Below, one piece after another: positions 1 to 10,127 of a DNA stretch of 64,000 nt. The notes beneath the pieces are model-generated. The model had not been told where the DNA came from. It was given only the letters and a program-made list of their open reading frames with translations, and did not search any database. Numbering within the stretch: position 1 is the stretch's first letter; every line of letters begins with the position of its first letter. The stretch is from Nocardiopsis kunsanensis DSM 44524 (GTDB taxonomy: Bacteria; Actinomycetota; Actinomycetes; Streptosporangiales; Streptosporangiaceae). The stretch is taken from positions 124,001 through 188,000 of the forward strand of contig NZ_ANAY01000007.1 of assembly GCF_000340965.1 (NCBI RefSeq), written 5' to 3'. The translations under genes were made by a program, and so were the position numbers.

Positions 1-1893
1 GAAGGTCATCGCCCGCTCGAACATGTCGCGCACCACCGACTTGGGCTGGAGCGGGTGGTCACCCACCCACGGGTGCCCCTGGCGGTAGACCTCGTAGGCA
101 TGGTCCAACAGCTCCACGAGCGGCTTGGGGTACTCGACCTCCTCCAACCGCTCCATGCGCTCCTCGTACTCGATGCCGTCGGCCTTCATCCGCGCGACCT
201 CTTCGCCCCGGGCCTTGTTGAGCTGGGCGCCCAGGATCTTGCGGGGGTCGTCGAGGGTGGACTCCACGACGCTGAGCACGTCCAGGGCGTAGGTCGGGGA
301 CTGCGCGTCCAGCAGCTCCAGGGCGGCCAGTGCAAAGGTCGACAACGGTTGGTTGAGCGCGAAGTCGGCCTGCAGGTCCACGGTCAGGCGTGCGGTGCGG
401 CCCAGCTCGTCCGGTTCCTCCAACGTCTCCACGATGCCGCCGTCCAGCAGCGACCGGTAGATCGCGATCGCCTCGCTGATGTGGCGGCGCTGTGTCTTGC
501 GGTCGTCGTGGTTCTGGGTGAGCAGGTGCTTCATCGCGGTGAAGCAGTTGCCGGGGCGGGCGATGACACTGAGCAGCATCGCGTTGCTGACCTTGAACCG
601 GGAGTTCAGCGGCTCGGGCTCGGCCTCCACGAGTTTGCCGAAGGTCGCCTCGTCCCAGGCCACGAAGCCGTCCGGTGCCTTCTTACGCACGACCTTGCGG
701 CGCTTCTTCGTGTCGTCGCCCGCCTTGGCCAGCGCCTTCTCGTTCTCGATGACGTGCTCGGGCGCCTGGACGACCACGTTGCCGACGGTGTCGTAGCCGG
801 CCCGGCCCGCGCGCCCGGCGATCTGGTGGAACTCACGCGCCCGCAGCCGCCGCACCCGCACGCCGTCGTACTTGCTCAGCGCTGTGAACAGCACGGTGCG
901 GATGGGTACGTTCACGCCCACACCGAGGGTGTCGGTGCCGCAGATGACCTTGAGCAGACCCGCCTGGGCCAGGCGTTCCACCAGACGGCGGTACTTGGGC
1001 AGCATGCCCGCGTGGTGCACCCCGATGCCGTGGCGCACGTACCGCGACAGGTTGCGCCCGAACTTCGTGGTGAAGCGGAAGGCGCCGATCTCCTCGGCGA
1101 TCCTCGCCTTCTCCTCCTTGGTGCACATGTTGATGCTGGTCAGCGACTGGGCGCGTTCGACCGCCTGTGCCTGGGTGAAGTGCACGATGTAGACCGGGGC
1201 CTCGCCGTTTCCCAGCAGGTCCTCGAGTGTCTCGTGCAGCGGGGTGGCCCGGTAGTCGTAGTACAGCGGTACGGGGCGCTCCGCGGAGGAGACCACCGCG
1301 GTCGAACGCCCGGTCCGCGCTGTGAGGTCCTCCTCGAACCGGCTCACGTCGCCGAGCGTGGCCGACATCAGGAGGAACTGCGCCTGTGGCATCTCCAACA
1401 GCGGCACCTGCCACGCCCAGCCGCGGTCGGGCTCGGCGTAGAAGTGGAACTCGTCCATGACGACGGTGTTGATGTCGGCGTCCTTGCCCTCGGCCAGGGC
1501 GATCTGGGCCAGGACCTCCGCCGTGCAGCACACGATGGGCGCATCGGCGTTGACGCTGGCGTCGCCGGTCATCATGCCGACGTTCTCGGTACCGAAGATC
1601 TTGCACAGGTCGAAGAACTTCTCCGAGACCAGCGCTTTGATGGGGGCGGTGTAGAAAGCGCACTCGTCCCGGGCCAGCGCGGCGAACAGGGCGCCGGTGG
1701 CGACCATGCTCTTGCCCGAGCCGGTCGGGGTGTTCAGGATGACGTTGGCCTCGGAGACGACCTCGATGAGGGCCTCTTCCTGGTGGGGATAGAGGGTGAG
1801 GCCCCGCTCCTCGGCCCACAGGGCGAACGCCTCGTAGAGGGAATCGGGTTCTGGTTCGGCCGGAAGCGCATCAATGAGACTCACGTATTCCAT
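1..1893 (-). CDS. DEAD/DEAH-box RNA helicase with DUF3516-type C-terminus (3' end off window)
   Basis: The minus strand reads as a superfamily 2 helicase of 631 visible residues, and the C-terminus runs off the left edge. Motifs in order are a Walker A (NTPTGSGKSMVATGA), a Walker B/DEAH-type motif (VVMDEFHFY), motif III (LMSATLGD), and a motif VI region (FHQIAGRAGRAGYD). These match the Ski2/Mtr4-like actinobacterial helicases that carry a DUF3516 C-terminal domain, which are usually about 830 residues long. The ATG at 1893 opens MEYVSLIDALPAE. It is the first start of the frame with family-like sequence straight after it. The expected role is ATP-dependent RNA unwinding or RNA processing in the cytoplasm. 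The gene lies downstream of and co-directional with mdh, but a strong hairpin between them suggests separate transcription. Confidence 0.85.
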   Translation of the reverse strand, partial: MEYVSLIDALPAEPEPDSLYEAFALWAEERGLTLYPHQEEALIEVVSEANVILNTPTGSGKSMVATGALFAALARDECAFYTAPIKALVSEKFFDLCKIFGTENVGMMTGDASVNADAPIVCCTAEVLAQIALAEGKDADINTVVMDEFHFYAEPDRGWAWQVPLLEMPQAQFLLMSATLGDVSRFEEDLTARTGRSTAVVSSAERPVPLYYDYRATPLHETLEDLLGNGEAPVYIVHFTQAQAVERAQSLTSINMCTKEEKARIAEEIGAFRFTTKFGRNLSRYVRHGIGVHHAGMLPKYRRLVERLAQAGLLKVICGTDTLGVGVNVPIRTVLFTALSKYDGVRVRRLRAREFHQIAGRAGRAGYDTVGNVVVQAPEHVIENEKALAKAGDDTKKRRKVVRKKAPDGFVAWDEATFGKLVEAEPEPLNSRFKVSNAMLLSVIARPGNCFTAMKHLLTQNHDDRKTQRRHISEAIAIYRSLLDGGIVETLEEPDELGRTARLTVDLQADFALNQPLSTFALAALELLDAQSPTYALDVLSVVESTLDDPRKILGAQLNKARGEEVARMKADGIEYEERMERLEEVEYPKPLVELLDHAYEVYRQGHPWVGDHPLQPKSVVRDMFERAMTF

Positions 1894-1936
1894 ACTGCCT
1901 GCTCCAGCACCCACTTCGTGACGCGGTCGGGGACGA

Positions 1937-1972
1937 CAGTGGGCACGTCCCCTGCCGAGGACGTGCCCACTG
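1937..1972 (-). terminator. Rho-independent-type hairpin after mdh
   Basis: A perfect 14-bp inverted repeat (CAGTGGGCACGTCC and its complement) is separated by an 8-nt loop. It lies about 35 nt downstream of the mdh stop on the minus strand and 44 nt before the helicase start. There is no long U tract, as is usual for GC-rich actinomycetes. Confidence 0.7.
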
Positions 1973-2006
1973 CGGTGCGCTCGTGCGTGTTCCGCCTACC
2001 TGCCGG

Positions 2007-3104
<1,098 letters not shown>

Positions 3105-3224
3105 TCACCACCCTAGACCGCAGTCGCGCGCGGGCCGGGACCGAGGTCCGGACAAGGGCGTGCCGAGCTCCGGGTGCCGTCTCTCCACAACGGATTTACG
3201 GCGGGGAACGCCGGACGCACCCTG

Positions 3225-3230
3225 TTAGGA
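3225..3230 (+). promoter_or_regulatory. candidate extended -10 box for the tRNA gene
   Basis: TAGGAT, preceded by TG one base upstream (TGTTAGGAT), lies 20 nt before the mature 5' end of the tRNA. TANNNT with TG fits the principal actinomycete sigma factor extended -10. No good -35 hexamer is seen at the normal spacing. Confidence 0.45.
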
Positions 3231-3249
3231 TGACTTCGCCTTCCACGGC

Positions 3250-3323
3250 GGGCCGGTAGCTCAGTCGGTCAGAGCAGAGGACTCATAATCCTTGGGTCGC
3301 GGGTTCGAGCCCCGCCCGGCCTA
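3250..3323 (+). tRNA. tRNA with anticodon CAU (tRNA-Met likely, tRNA-Ile2 possible)
   Basis: A 74-nt cloverleaf folds completely. It has a 7-bp acceptor stem (GGGCCGG with CCGGCCT, closing with G1-U72), a D-arm GCTC/GAGC, an anticodon stem GAGGA/TCCTT around loop CTCATAA with anticodon CAU at positions 34-36, a 5-nt variable loop GGGTC, and a T-arm GCGGG-TTCGAGC-CCCGC. The discriminator is A and CCA is not encoded. It is not an initiator tRNA by the D and anticodon stems. Elongator Met and lysidine-modified Ile2 both use CAU and cannot be separated securely by eye. Confidence 0.93.
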
Positions 3324-4210
3324 CCCCCTTGAACAGGCGAAACCCTCCGAAGCTGAGAACTTCGGTGCCTTGTTCGTGTTTTTCGGGTGCGTCTTTTCCG
3401 TGCCCTTCGGTGGCGTCTGTGCGGAATCGGACCTCCGCGGGAGCGGTCGAATTGTTGTGCTTTCTGTTCCGTCCGGTACACCGAGGCCCGTGCTCCGGCT
3501 GGGTGGCCACGTTGAATCCACGCCGGAGATGTCCGGGTACGGGCCCGGGCCGGTAGTGCTTCGTTCCCCGCAATGGGCGACTTGTCGGTCCTGGGTGATT
3601 GTGGCGTACCCTCTTCGGGGAGCGGAGCGTCCCCGTCCCGCCTGCCCCGTTCCGGTGGACGGGTGAGTGGCCGGGGCCCGAGCCCGGCACACCGCACAGA
3701 CGCGCCACCGTACAGCCACAGAGACCGCGACTGTGCCGGTCCCCGGGCCGATGCCGTGAACGGGAACGGACCGGTGCACCCCGGTCCGGTGGAACGCGGC
3801 AATCTCCCTGTGCCGCCCGACGCGGTCGGAACGCCCTTCCGCGTGGGCACGATCCCCCACACTTCGTCGCCGTACCGGTCCGTGTCCGACCGGTGGCCGT
3901 CCGGGCGGGACCCGGCGGGCACCCACGATCATCGGCGGGGACGGACAGCAGCGGGACGGTGACGGCCGGGAGCGTTCGAGGTGGAGGGCTGGATGCAGCT
4001 GTGGACCCCTTCCCGCGGGAGCCCGCTCCACCCGTGCCCGGCCGTCCGGGAACACGGCGGAGCCCGGGCGGACCGTCGCGAGCACCGACGGCGGGGCGCT
4101 CGCGACGGGGAACGGCCGACGGGCGAGGTGTTGCATCTCTCGGCAACTTCCGGTCCGCCGAGGCCGTCCGACACATGTGTGGAGGACCCGAGAGCCGGGG
4201 GAAGTGATTG
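3324..4210. other. long gene-free interval after the tRNA
   Basis: About 890 nt with no open frame that looks like a protein family. Several long frames are open on both strands, but their translations are Arg/Pro/Gly-rich and low in hydrophobic order, as expected from GC-rich non-coding DNA. One minus-strand frame ends in GRAGLEPATQGL, the well-known artefact of reading the complement of a tRNA T-arm and 3' end. No integrase or repeated tRNA 3' end was seen here. Confidence 0.5.
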
Positions 4211-6118
4211 GTGAACGGCGGCGAGGCACGCGGGCCGGTACGGGCCGGTACGTGGCGACGGATGTGGGAGCACCCTCCCACCAGGATCCTGACGGGGGCG
4301 CTCGTTCTCGTGCTCGTGGTCGGGCTGCTCGTCGTGGCCACCCGTGACAGCGGGACGCAGAACCCGGCGGAGGTGGCTGAAGCGCCGATGCCCCGCTCCC
4401 ACCCCTTCGAGGAGCACCTCGACGAGTTCGGTATCTCCCGTGTGGGCGCACCCACCGGTGACTTCGACGGTGAGGGCAACAGTTTCCCCGCCGAGGCCCT
4501 GGCTGCGGCCGGATGGCGTCCGGGGGTCCCGGTCACCGTGCTGGGTACGCAGATGCGACTGCCCGACTACGGTCCCGGACGGCCCGACCACCTGATCTCC
4601 GACGGGCAGCGGGTCTCGGTCCCCGGGGACCTCTACAGCAGCATGACCTTCCTGACCACCGCCACCCGCACCGACGGTGCGCCCACCGGTGCACAGGGGC
4701 GGGGCCGCATCGTCTACACCGACCGGAGCGAGGACACCTTCGACGTCGAGGTCCCCGACTGGAACGAGGGACCGGCCGGCGATGCCGCGCTCAACCTGCC
4801 CTACGCCAACGCCGAGGACCAGGAAGAACCCAGCCAGATCGGCGCGGTGCGCATGTACGCCCGCACGGTCCCGGTCGACCCCGACCGCGAGGTCGCCCAC
4901 GTGGTCCTGCCGCGGGTACACGACGAGTCCGCCCGCATGCACGTCTTCGCGATGGGAGGGCGGTCCGCCGATCACCCGTGGACGGCCACGTGGGGCCGCT
5001 CGACCTCCAGTTACGTCGAGGTCGGCCCGTGGGAGGACCAGACGGTGCGTCTGGCAGCGCGTACCACGACCGGCGGCAGCAACGTCCGTATCCGGCTGGC
5101 GAACACCTTCGCCCACGAGTCGGTGCGGATCGGCGCGGCCTCCATCGCCCTGCGCGACGAGGGCGCCGGCGTGCGGGGAGCCACGGTCCCGCTCGAGTTC
5201 GGGGGTGAGAGCGAGACCGCCGTCCCCGCGGGCGGGCAGGTCTTCAGCGACCCGGTCGAGATCACCTTGCCCCCGCACAGCGACATCGCCGTGAGTCTGT
5301 ATCTGCCCGAGGAGGTCTCGTCGGCACCGGTGCACTACGCGGCCGTCGACACCAACTACGCCACGGTCGCGGGCGGGGGAGACCGGACCCGGGACACCTC
5401 GGGCGCCCCCTTCACCGAGCGCCTGTACCAGTGGCCGTTCCTGACCGGCGTGGAGGTGATGGAAGGCCCTGGGGCGATCGTCACGCTGGGCGACTCCATC
5501 ACGGACGGCGTACGTACCACCCGCGACGCGCACGCCCGCTGGCCCGACGCGCTCAGCCGTCGGCTGGCCGCGCAGGAAGGGGTGCCCAACCCCGGTGTGG
5601 TCAACGCGGGGATCGGCGGCAACCACGTGGTGAGCGACGGGTACCCGGGCGAGGGCGTCTCCAGGAACTCCACGGGTGTGGCTCTGACGCACCGGGCCCC
5701 CAGGGACGCCTACTCCCAGGCCGGTGCCGAGACACTGGTGGTGTGGGCCGGGATCAACGATCTGCGGTGGGGCACGGGCCCCGCGGAGGTCGTGGAGGGT
5801 CTGAACGCGGTGGGTCACCGGGCACGTGAGCACGGGATGCGCGTGTTCGTGGCGACGCTGGGGCCGTGCAGGGGTGAACTGCGGTGCACCGATGAGGTGG
5901 AGAGGGGACGGCAGTACGTCAACTCCTGGATACGTGACCAGGGCCGCGACCCCGACTCGGTCTTCGACGCGGTGTGGGACTTCGACCGGGTACTGCGGGA
6001 CCCGGAGGAGCCGAGGCGTTTGTTGCCCGAGTACGACTCCGGCGACCACCTCCACCCCGGTGATGCCGGTATGGAGGCGTTGGCCGAGTCGGTGAACCTG
6101 GCCCAGCTCATCGGTTGA
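4211..6118 (+). CDS. membrane-anchored SGNH/GDSL-family hydrolase
   Basis: About 635 residues. A basic N-terminus is followed by one hydrophobic segment (ILTGALVLVLVVGLLVVAT, about residues 26-44), so the rest should lie outside the cell. The C-terminal third carries all SGNH blocks: GDSITDG (block I serine), NAGIGGNH (block II Gly), WAGINDLRWG (block III Gly-x-Asn-Asp), and SGDHLHPGDAG (block V Asp-x-x-His). The roughly 370-residue middle region resembles the N-terminal part of secreted actinobacterial GDSL esterases and is otherwise unassigned. The likely activity is an extracellular carbohydrate- or lipid-ester hydrolase. GTG 4211 is preferred to the adjacent TTG 4208 because GGGGGAAG ends about 7 nt before it. 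Confidence 0.85.
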   Translation: MNGGEARGPVRAGTWRRMWEHPPTRILTGALVLVLVVGLLVVATRDSGTQNPAEVAEAPMPRSHPFEEHLDEFGISRVGAPTGDFDGEGNSFPAEALAAAGWRPGVPVTVLGTQMRLPDYGPGRPDHLISDGQRVSVPGDLYSSMTFLTTATRTDGAPTGAQGRGRIVYTDRSEDTFDVEVPDWNEGPAGDAALNLPYANAEDQEEPSQIGAVRMYARTVPVDPDREVAHVVLPRVHDESARMHVFAMGGRSADHPWTATWGRSTSSYVEVGPWEDQTVRLAARTTTGGSNVRIRLANTFAHESVRIGAASIALRDEGAGVRGATVPLEFGGESETAVPAGGQVFSDPVEITLPPHSDIAVSLYLPEEVSSAPVHYAAVDTNYATVAGGGDRTRDTSGAPFTERLYQWPFLTGVEVMEGPGAIVTLGDSITDGVRTTRDAHARWPDALSRRLAAQEGVPNPGVVNAGIGGNHVVSDGYPGEGVSRNSTGVALTHRAPRDAYSQAGAETLVVWAGINDLRWGTGPAEVVEGLNAVGHRAREHGMRVFVATLGPCRGELRCTDEVERGRQYVNSWIRDQGRDPDSVFDAVWDFDRVLRDPEEPRRLLPEYDSGDHLHPGDAGMEALAESVNLAQLIG

Positions 6119-6154
6119 AGCCGGTGTGCGGCCCGCCCCCGGTCCCGGTGCGCA

Positions 6155-6180
6155 CGGCGCCGGCCGCTGCCCCGGCGCCG
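6155..6180. terminator. hairpin between convergent SGNH and TetR genes
   Basis: CGGCGCCGG at 6155-6163 pairs perfectly with CCGGCGCCG at 6172-6180 across an 8-nt loop. It lies in the 83-nt gap between the two convergent stop codons, so it can serve both strands. Confidence 0.5.
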
Positions 6181-6201
6181 GTCTCCGCGGCCCCGGCCGG
6201 G

Positions 6202-6819
6202 TCAGCGCGGATGGCCGAGCTGGTGGTGCAGGACGAGGTCGGCGTAGACACCGGCGAGGTCGTCGAGTCGCAGATCATCGTCGGGTTCGTACCACTCCAG
6301 GGAATCGCAGGTACTGAGTACCGAACGGGTGGCGAGCTCCACCGAGTCCACGTGGAAAACGCCCTCGCGCACCCCGTCCTCGATGATCGCGCGCACATGG
6401 TCGCGGTAGTCGCGGTGGAGCAGGGCGATCTCGCGGTAGCGCTCGGGGTCGGCCGCCCGCAGGGACGGCAGCAGAACACGGGCGAGCTCGAGGGCGGACC
6501 GGTTTTTCCAGGAGATCAGCACGTGGTGCCGCACGAACGCGCAGACCCGTTCGGCGGCCGGGGCCCAGGGCCGGTCGGCCGCGAGCAGGCTCTCGACCCG
6601 TTCCCGGACGGCACGCAGCACCACCGCACGGGCCAGGTCCCAGCGGGTCGGGAAGGCCCGGCTCAGGGTGTGGTGGTCGGCCCCGCTCTCCTCGGCGATC
6701 CGGTGGGTCAGTGTCGGCAGTGCGAGAGAGCGCGGACCGTGCTCCGCGAACAGGCGGGCCGCGCAGTCGAGCACGGAATCGGTGGTTCGGAGGTCGTCCG
6801 GGGACAGGTCGGCGGTCAT
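6202..6819 (-). CDS. TetR/AcrR-family transcriptional regulator
   Basis: About 205 residues from ATG 6819 (MTADLSPDD). The N-terminal helix-turn-helix region reads TDSVLDCAARLFAEHGPRSLALPTLTHRIAEESGADHHTLSRAFPTRWDLARAVV, the standard TetR layout, followed by an all-helical ligand domain. The recognition helix (DHHTLSRAFP) departs from the usual VSKGTLYHHF pattern. The upstream GTG/ATG choices add only an Arg/Pro-rich segment and were rejected. It sits between convergent SGNH and co-directional glycerophosphodiesterase-like genes. Its target cannot be inferred. Confidence 0.75.
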   Translation of the reverse strand: MTADLSPDDLRTTDSVLDCAARLFAEHGPRSLALPTLTHRIAEESGADHHTLSRAFPTRWDLARAVVLRAVRERVESLLAADRPWAPAAERVCAFVRHHVLISWKNRSALELARVLLPSLRAADPERYREIALLHRDYRDHVRAIIEDGVREGVFHVDSVELATRSVLSTCDSLEWYEPDDDLRLDDLAGVYADLVLHHQLGHPR

Positions 6820-6984
6820 GGGTGGCTGTCTCTTCGCTCGGTGCGCCGCGGGGCAGGGTGACGCGGGGTTCCGGGTACGCACGGTGCCGCACGGGCAAAC
6901 GTTCTCGAGGATGTTCCCGAACGGTCGCGGGCCCGGGCGGAACCACAGAACCCGCCGAAGAAGGGTGTACGGGAGAACGCCCGA

Positions 6985-7701
6985 TCAGGCCGGTTCCGTC
7001 TGGGGCTCTTCCCGGTTCCCACGGGCGATGGGGACCAGTTCCCCCACCTGGTCGGTGGCCACCGCGTCCACCCCCATCCCCACCAGCCGTGCCATCTCCG
7101 TGAAATCGTCGGCAGCCCACGCGGCGACACCGAGACCGGTCCCGTGCATCTGGTTGATCAGGTCCCGGGTGAGCAAGGAATGGTGGATCCCGAGGAAATC
7201 GGGACGCAGGGCGCGCACGACGTCGTCGGGCGGCAGCCCGGACTGTTCCCAGGGCATGAGCAGGCGCGCCCGGCCGCTCCGGCCGCGCAGGGCGTCCAGG
7301 GCCTCGTAGGGGCCGGTGAAGACCAGCTGATCGGCGAACCCGCGCTCACGCAGCAGCGTGTCGGCGGCCAACGCCGCCCGGGGAGACGTGGCCTCCACGA
7401 GCAGGTGGGGTACCTCCTGGGCGCGGAACTCGGCCAGGGCTTCCATGAGAGTGGGGGCACGACTCTCCACGTCCCGGCGCGTCGCGGCCAGCTCCGCCAG
7501 AGACATCTCGTCCACGGGCCGTGGTGCGGTGTCGGGGGCAGCGACCAGGCGGTCGTCCACCAGCACCGGATAGTCGTCACGGGTCAGATGGACGTCGACC
7601 TTGACCAGGTCGGCCCCTGCGCGCAAGGCTGAGCGCAGGGCCGGAAGTGTGTTGCCCGGGTGTCTTGCGGTGTCTCCGCGTAGTGCGATGGACAGCGTCA
7701 T
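6985..7701 (-). CDS. glycerophosphodiester phosphodiesterase-like protein, catalytic residues lost
   Basis: 238 residues from ATG 7701. The GDPD TIM-barrel fold is recognisable: ALRGDTARHPGNTLPALRSALRAGADLVKVDVHLTRDDYPVLVDD aligns with the family pattern AHRG..PENT....GAD.iE.DVh.T.D..PV..HD. The catalytic His of HRG is Leu, the Glu of PENT is Gly, the Glu of E-x-D is Lys, and the His of HD is Val; only the Asp of E-x-D remains. Classical hydrolysis of glycerophosphodiesters is therefore unlikely. The rest of the barrel is intact, with a typical C-terminal GVDAVATDQVGEL. The gene is divergent from the DeoR-type regulator. A weak RBS makes the exact start uncertain. Confidence 0.7.
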   Translation of the reverse strand: MTLSIALRGDTARHPGNTLPALRSALRAGADLVKVDVHLTRDDYPVLVDDRLVAAPDTAPRPVDEMSLAELAATRRDVESRAPTLMEALAEFRAQEVPHLLVEATSPRAALAADTLLRERGFADQLVFTGPYEALDALRGRSGRARLLMPWEQSGLPPDDVVRALRPDFLGIHHSLLTRDLINQMHGTGLGVAAWAADDFTEMARLVGMGVDAVATDQVGELVPIARGNREEPQTEPA

Positions 7702-7922
7702 GTTCACAAGGGTCGCAAAAAGTGCGCCCGTACGTGGTGCAAACGAGAAGAACGGCGTCTCGGCCCTGCTCGGTGACCCTCGTGGGTGGCGAGCGCTACC
7801 GGGGAGTGCGAGAGGACTCACGCCCCCAGTGCTCGGTCCGGTGGTCCCGAGCTGGGAAACTCTGTTAACGGGTGTCGTGAGAACACGGCGCCCTTGGCCG
7901 GCCCCCGACCGTGAGGCGAACG

Positions 7923-8699
7923 ATGATCCCGGATCAGCGACGAGAGCACATCCTCAAGCTCCTCCAGGAGCGGCACGTGCTGAGTATCAACGAGCTCACC
8001 TCGATGCTGTCCGTGTCCCACATGACGGTGCGGCGCGATATCCAGTCCTTGGAGAACGACGGCAAGGTCCTGTCGGTGACCGGCGGCGTGCGCCTGGCGG
8101 CCCGGCTCAAGAGCGAACCCTCCTACATGGCCAAGGCCCAGTTGGAGGTCCCGGCCAAGCGCAGCATCGCACGCACGGCCGCCGATCTGGTCCGGGAGAA
8201 CTTCACGATCTACCTGGACGCGGGCACCACCACACTGCAGATGGTGCCGCTGCTGACCGACAAGGTGGGACTGACCGTCATCACCAGCGACTTCAACGTG
8301 GTCGGCCACCTCATGGAGTACCCGGGCATCGAGCTCATCCACACCGGTGGCCTGGTCTCGCACTCCGACCACTCCTCGGTGGGGCGTTTCACCGCCGAGT
8401 TCCTGCGCCAGGTCAACGTCGACCTGGCCTTCATAGCGAGCAGCTCCTGGGATGCAGAGCGCGGGTCGACGACCCCGTCCGAGGCCAAGGTGATCGCCAA
8501 GCAGGAGCTGCTGCGCATCTCCTCCAAGAGTGTCCTGGTGGTCGACAGCACCAAGTACGGCAAGTTCGGCACCTTCCGGGTCGCGAGCCTGGAGGAGTTC
8601 GACCTCATCGTCACCGACAACCGGTTGCCCTCCTCGGCGGTGCAGGAGCTCTCCGAGCGCGACGTGCGTTTCGAGCTCGTGGGTTCCGACACGCCCTGA
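7923..8699 (+). CDS. DeoR/GlpR-family transcriptional regulator
   Basis: 258 residues. The N-terminal DeoR helix-turn-helix is clear (IPDQRREHILKLLQERHVLSINELTSMLSVSHMTVRRDIQSLENDGKVLSVTGGV), followed by the sugar-phosphate-sensing DeoRC domain with LDAGTTTLQMVPLL and VVDSTKYGKFGTFRVASLEEFDLIVTD. ATG 7923 has GAGG 6 nt upstream; an upstream in-frame GTG at 7911 is less well placed. Regulators of this family usually repress nearby sugar, polyol or glycerol-phosphate genes and respond to a phosphorylated intermediate. It is divergent from the GDPD-like gene, which is therefore a plausible target. Confidence 0.9.
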   Translation: MIPDQRREHILKLLQERHVLSINELTSMLSVSHMTVRRDIQSLENDGKVLSVTGGVRLAARLKSEPSYMAKAQLEVPAKRSIARTAADLVRENFTIYLDAGTTTLQMVPLLTDKVGLTVITSDFNVVGHLMEYPGIELIHTGGLVSHSDHSSVGRFTAEFLRQVNVDLAFIASSSWDAERGSTTPSEAKVIAKQELLRISSKSVLVVDSTKYGKFGTFRVASLEEFDLIVTDNRLPSSAVQELSERDVRFELVGSDTP

Positions 8700-8721
8700 C
8701 CCGGCCCGGCGGGCCCGGCCC

Positions 8722-9969
8722 TCATGCGGGGCCGGTGTCCGTGACGGCCGCGGGCACGGATCCGCTGCGCCGGTACCAGCGTGCGCGCATGACCAGCGTG
8801 GTCGTGGCGAGCGAGACCAGCCCGCCCGCGGTCGCCAGGGCGAAGGCGCCCTGGTGGCCGAGGAGGTCGGCGAGCGACCCGGCGGCCATCGATCCCAGCG
8901 CCTGTCCCAGGATCAGGCAGCTGAGCACCACCGACATCGCCTGGGACATACGCGCGTGCGGGGCCGAGCGCTCTACCAGACCGAACAGGCTCACGATGTG
9001 CGGGCCGATCACCCACCCCAGCACGAACATCGCCGCCGCCAGGGTCACGGCGGTGTGCGGCAGGTACAGGGGCAGGGTCAGCACGAACAGGGCTCCAGCG
9101 GCCCAGCGCACCCGAGCTGTCAGCGCGAACGTCACCGGGACCGAGGCCATGAGCAGCCCGCCCACGGCGCTGCTGGTGCCCATCACCGCATACATCAGCC
9201 CCGACAGGTCGCCGTACCCGGAGGCGGACGCGAAGGCGGTCACCCCCGTCGACATCCCGCCGAAGAACAACCCCTGGGCGAACATGGGGACCGCCAGAAC
9301 CACCAGCGCGGGTGTGATCACCCGGCCGCCCCGGCCCACCGACGGCGTGCTGCCGGTGGGCGCCGTGGGGTGCAGGGCGAAGACCGCCCCGAACACACCG
9401 ATGAGCACCGCGGCGCCCAGAACACTCGCCGAGGGCGACAGGGTCACGGTGAGTACACCCACCAGAGCCGGCCCGAGTACGAAAGCGGCCTCGTCGAGCA
9501 CACCCTCCACCGACATGGCCGCGCCGACCGAACGTTCGCGCTCCAGTCCCCGGCCCGGCCCGCTGTCGATCAACCCGACCCACCGTGTACGTGCCATCGG
9601 TCCCACCTGCGGTAGGCAGACCCCGGCCAGGACCGCCAGGAGCAGGAGGACGGGCAGGGGAGCTGCGGCGTTCACCGCGAACACCAGCACCGCCATCAGG
9701 ACCGCGTCCACCAGCGACATCACCAGCACCGGGTGACGCTGTCCGTACCGGTCGGCGAAACGGGCGATGACCGGGCCGCCGGCCGCCTGGCCCATCGCGA
9801 ACACCCCGCTGAGCAGGCCCGCCGTCGCCACACTCCCGGTCCGGACGGTGACCAGGGTCAACAACCCGATCAGTGACATCGAGACGGGCAGACGCGCCAG
9901 GAACGTGGCCGTCAGCAGCGGCCACCCTGCGATCCGATGCATGCGCCGCAGGGTTTCCAGGGGTGACAT
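8722..9969 (-). CDS. MFS transporter
   Basis: 415 residues with about 12 hydrophobic segments. The first cytoplasmic loop has a degenerate MFS signature (ARFADRYGQRHP between helices 2 and 3). ATG 9969 is preceded by GAGGAG at good spacing and gives MSPLETLRRMHRIAGWPLLTATFLARLP. The two six-helix halves and the pattern of small residues in the helices resemble drug- or metabolite-export MFS proteins, but no substrate can be named. It is convergent with the DeoR gene, with only 22 nt between the stops. Confidence 0.88.
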   Translation of the reverse strand: MSPLETLRRMHRIAGWPLLTATFLARLPVSMSLIGLLTLVTVRTGSVATAGLLSGVFAMGQAAGGPVIARFADRYGQRHPVLVMSLVDAVLMAVLVFAVNAAAPLPVLLLLAVLAGVCLPQVGPMARTRWVGLIDSGPGRGLERERSVGAAMSVEGVLDEAAFVLGPALVGVLTVTLSPSASVLGAAVLIGVFGAVFALHPTAPTGSTPSVGRGGRVITPALVVLAVPMFAQGLFFGGMSTGVTAFASASGYGDLSGLMYAVMGTSSAVGGLLMASVPVTFALTARVRWAAGALFVLTLPLYLPHTAVTLAAAMFVLGWVIGPHIVSLFGLVERSAPHARMSQAMSVVLSCLILGQALGSMAAGSLADLLGHQGAFALATAGGLVSLATTTLVMRARWYRRSGSVPAAVTDTGPA

Positions 9970-10127
9970 ACGCTCCTCGTTCTCGCTCTCGACGGCGGTT
10001 CTGCGTGATACTCCCCGACGGCGGCACGCCGCGGTGGGGGAGGCGGGCTCTCGGGGGGGGGAGGAGAAGAACCGTCCCATGGTAGGGCCACCTCGAAAAA
10101 CACGGTTGCGTGGGGAACACTGGTGGC

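Noticed and set aside
3324-4210. Genomic island or integrated element at the tRNA
   Set aside because: No integrase, no repeat of the tRNA 3' end was found nearby, and flanking genes are core functions.
3269-4536. Minus-strand frames of 217-417 codons next to the tRNA
   Set aside because: One ends in GRAGLEPATQGL, the standard translation artefact of a tRNA gene read backwards. The rest is Arg/Pro-rich without family match.
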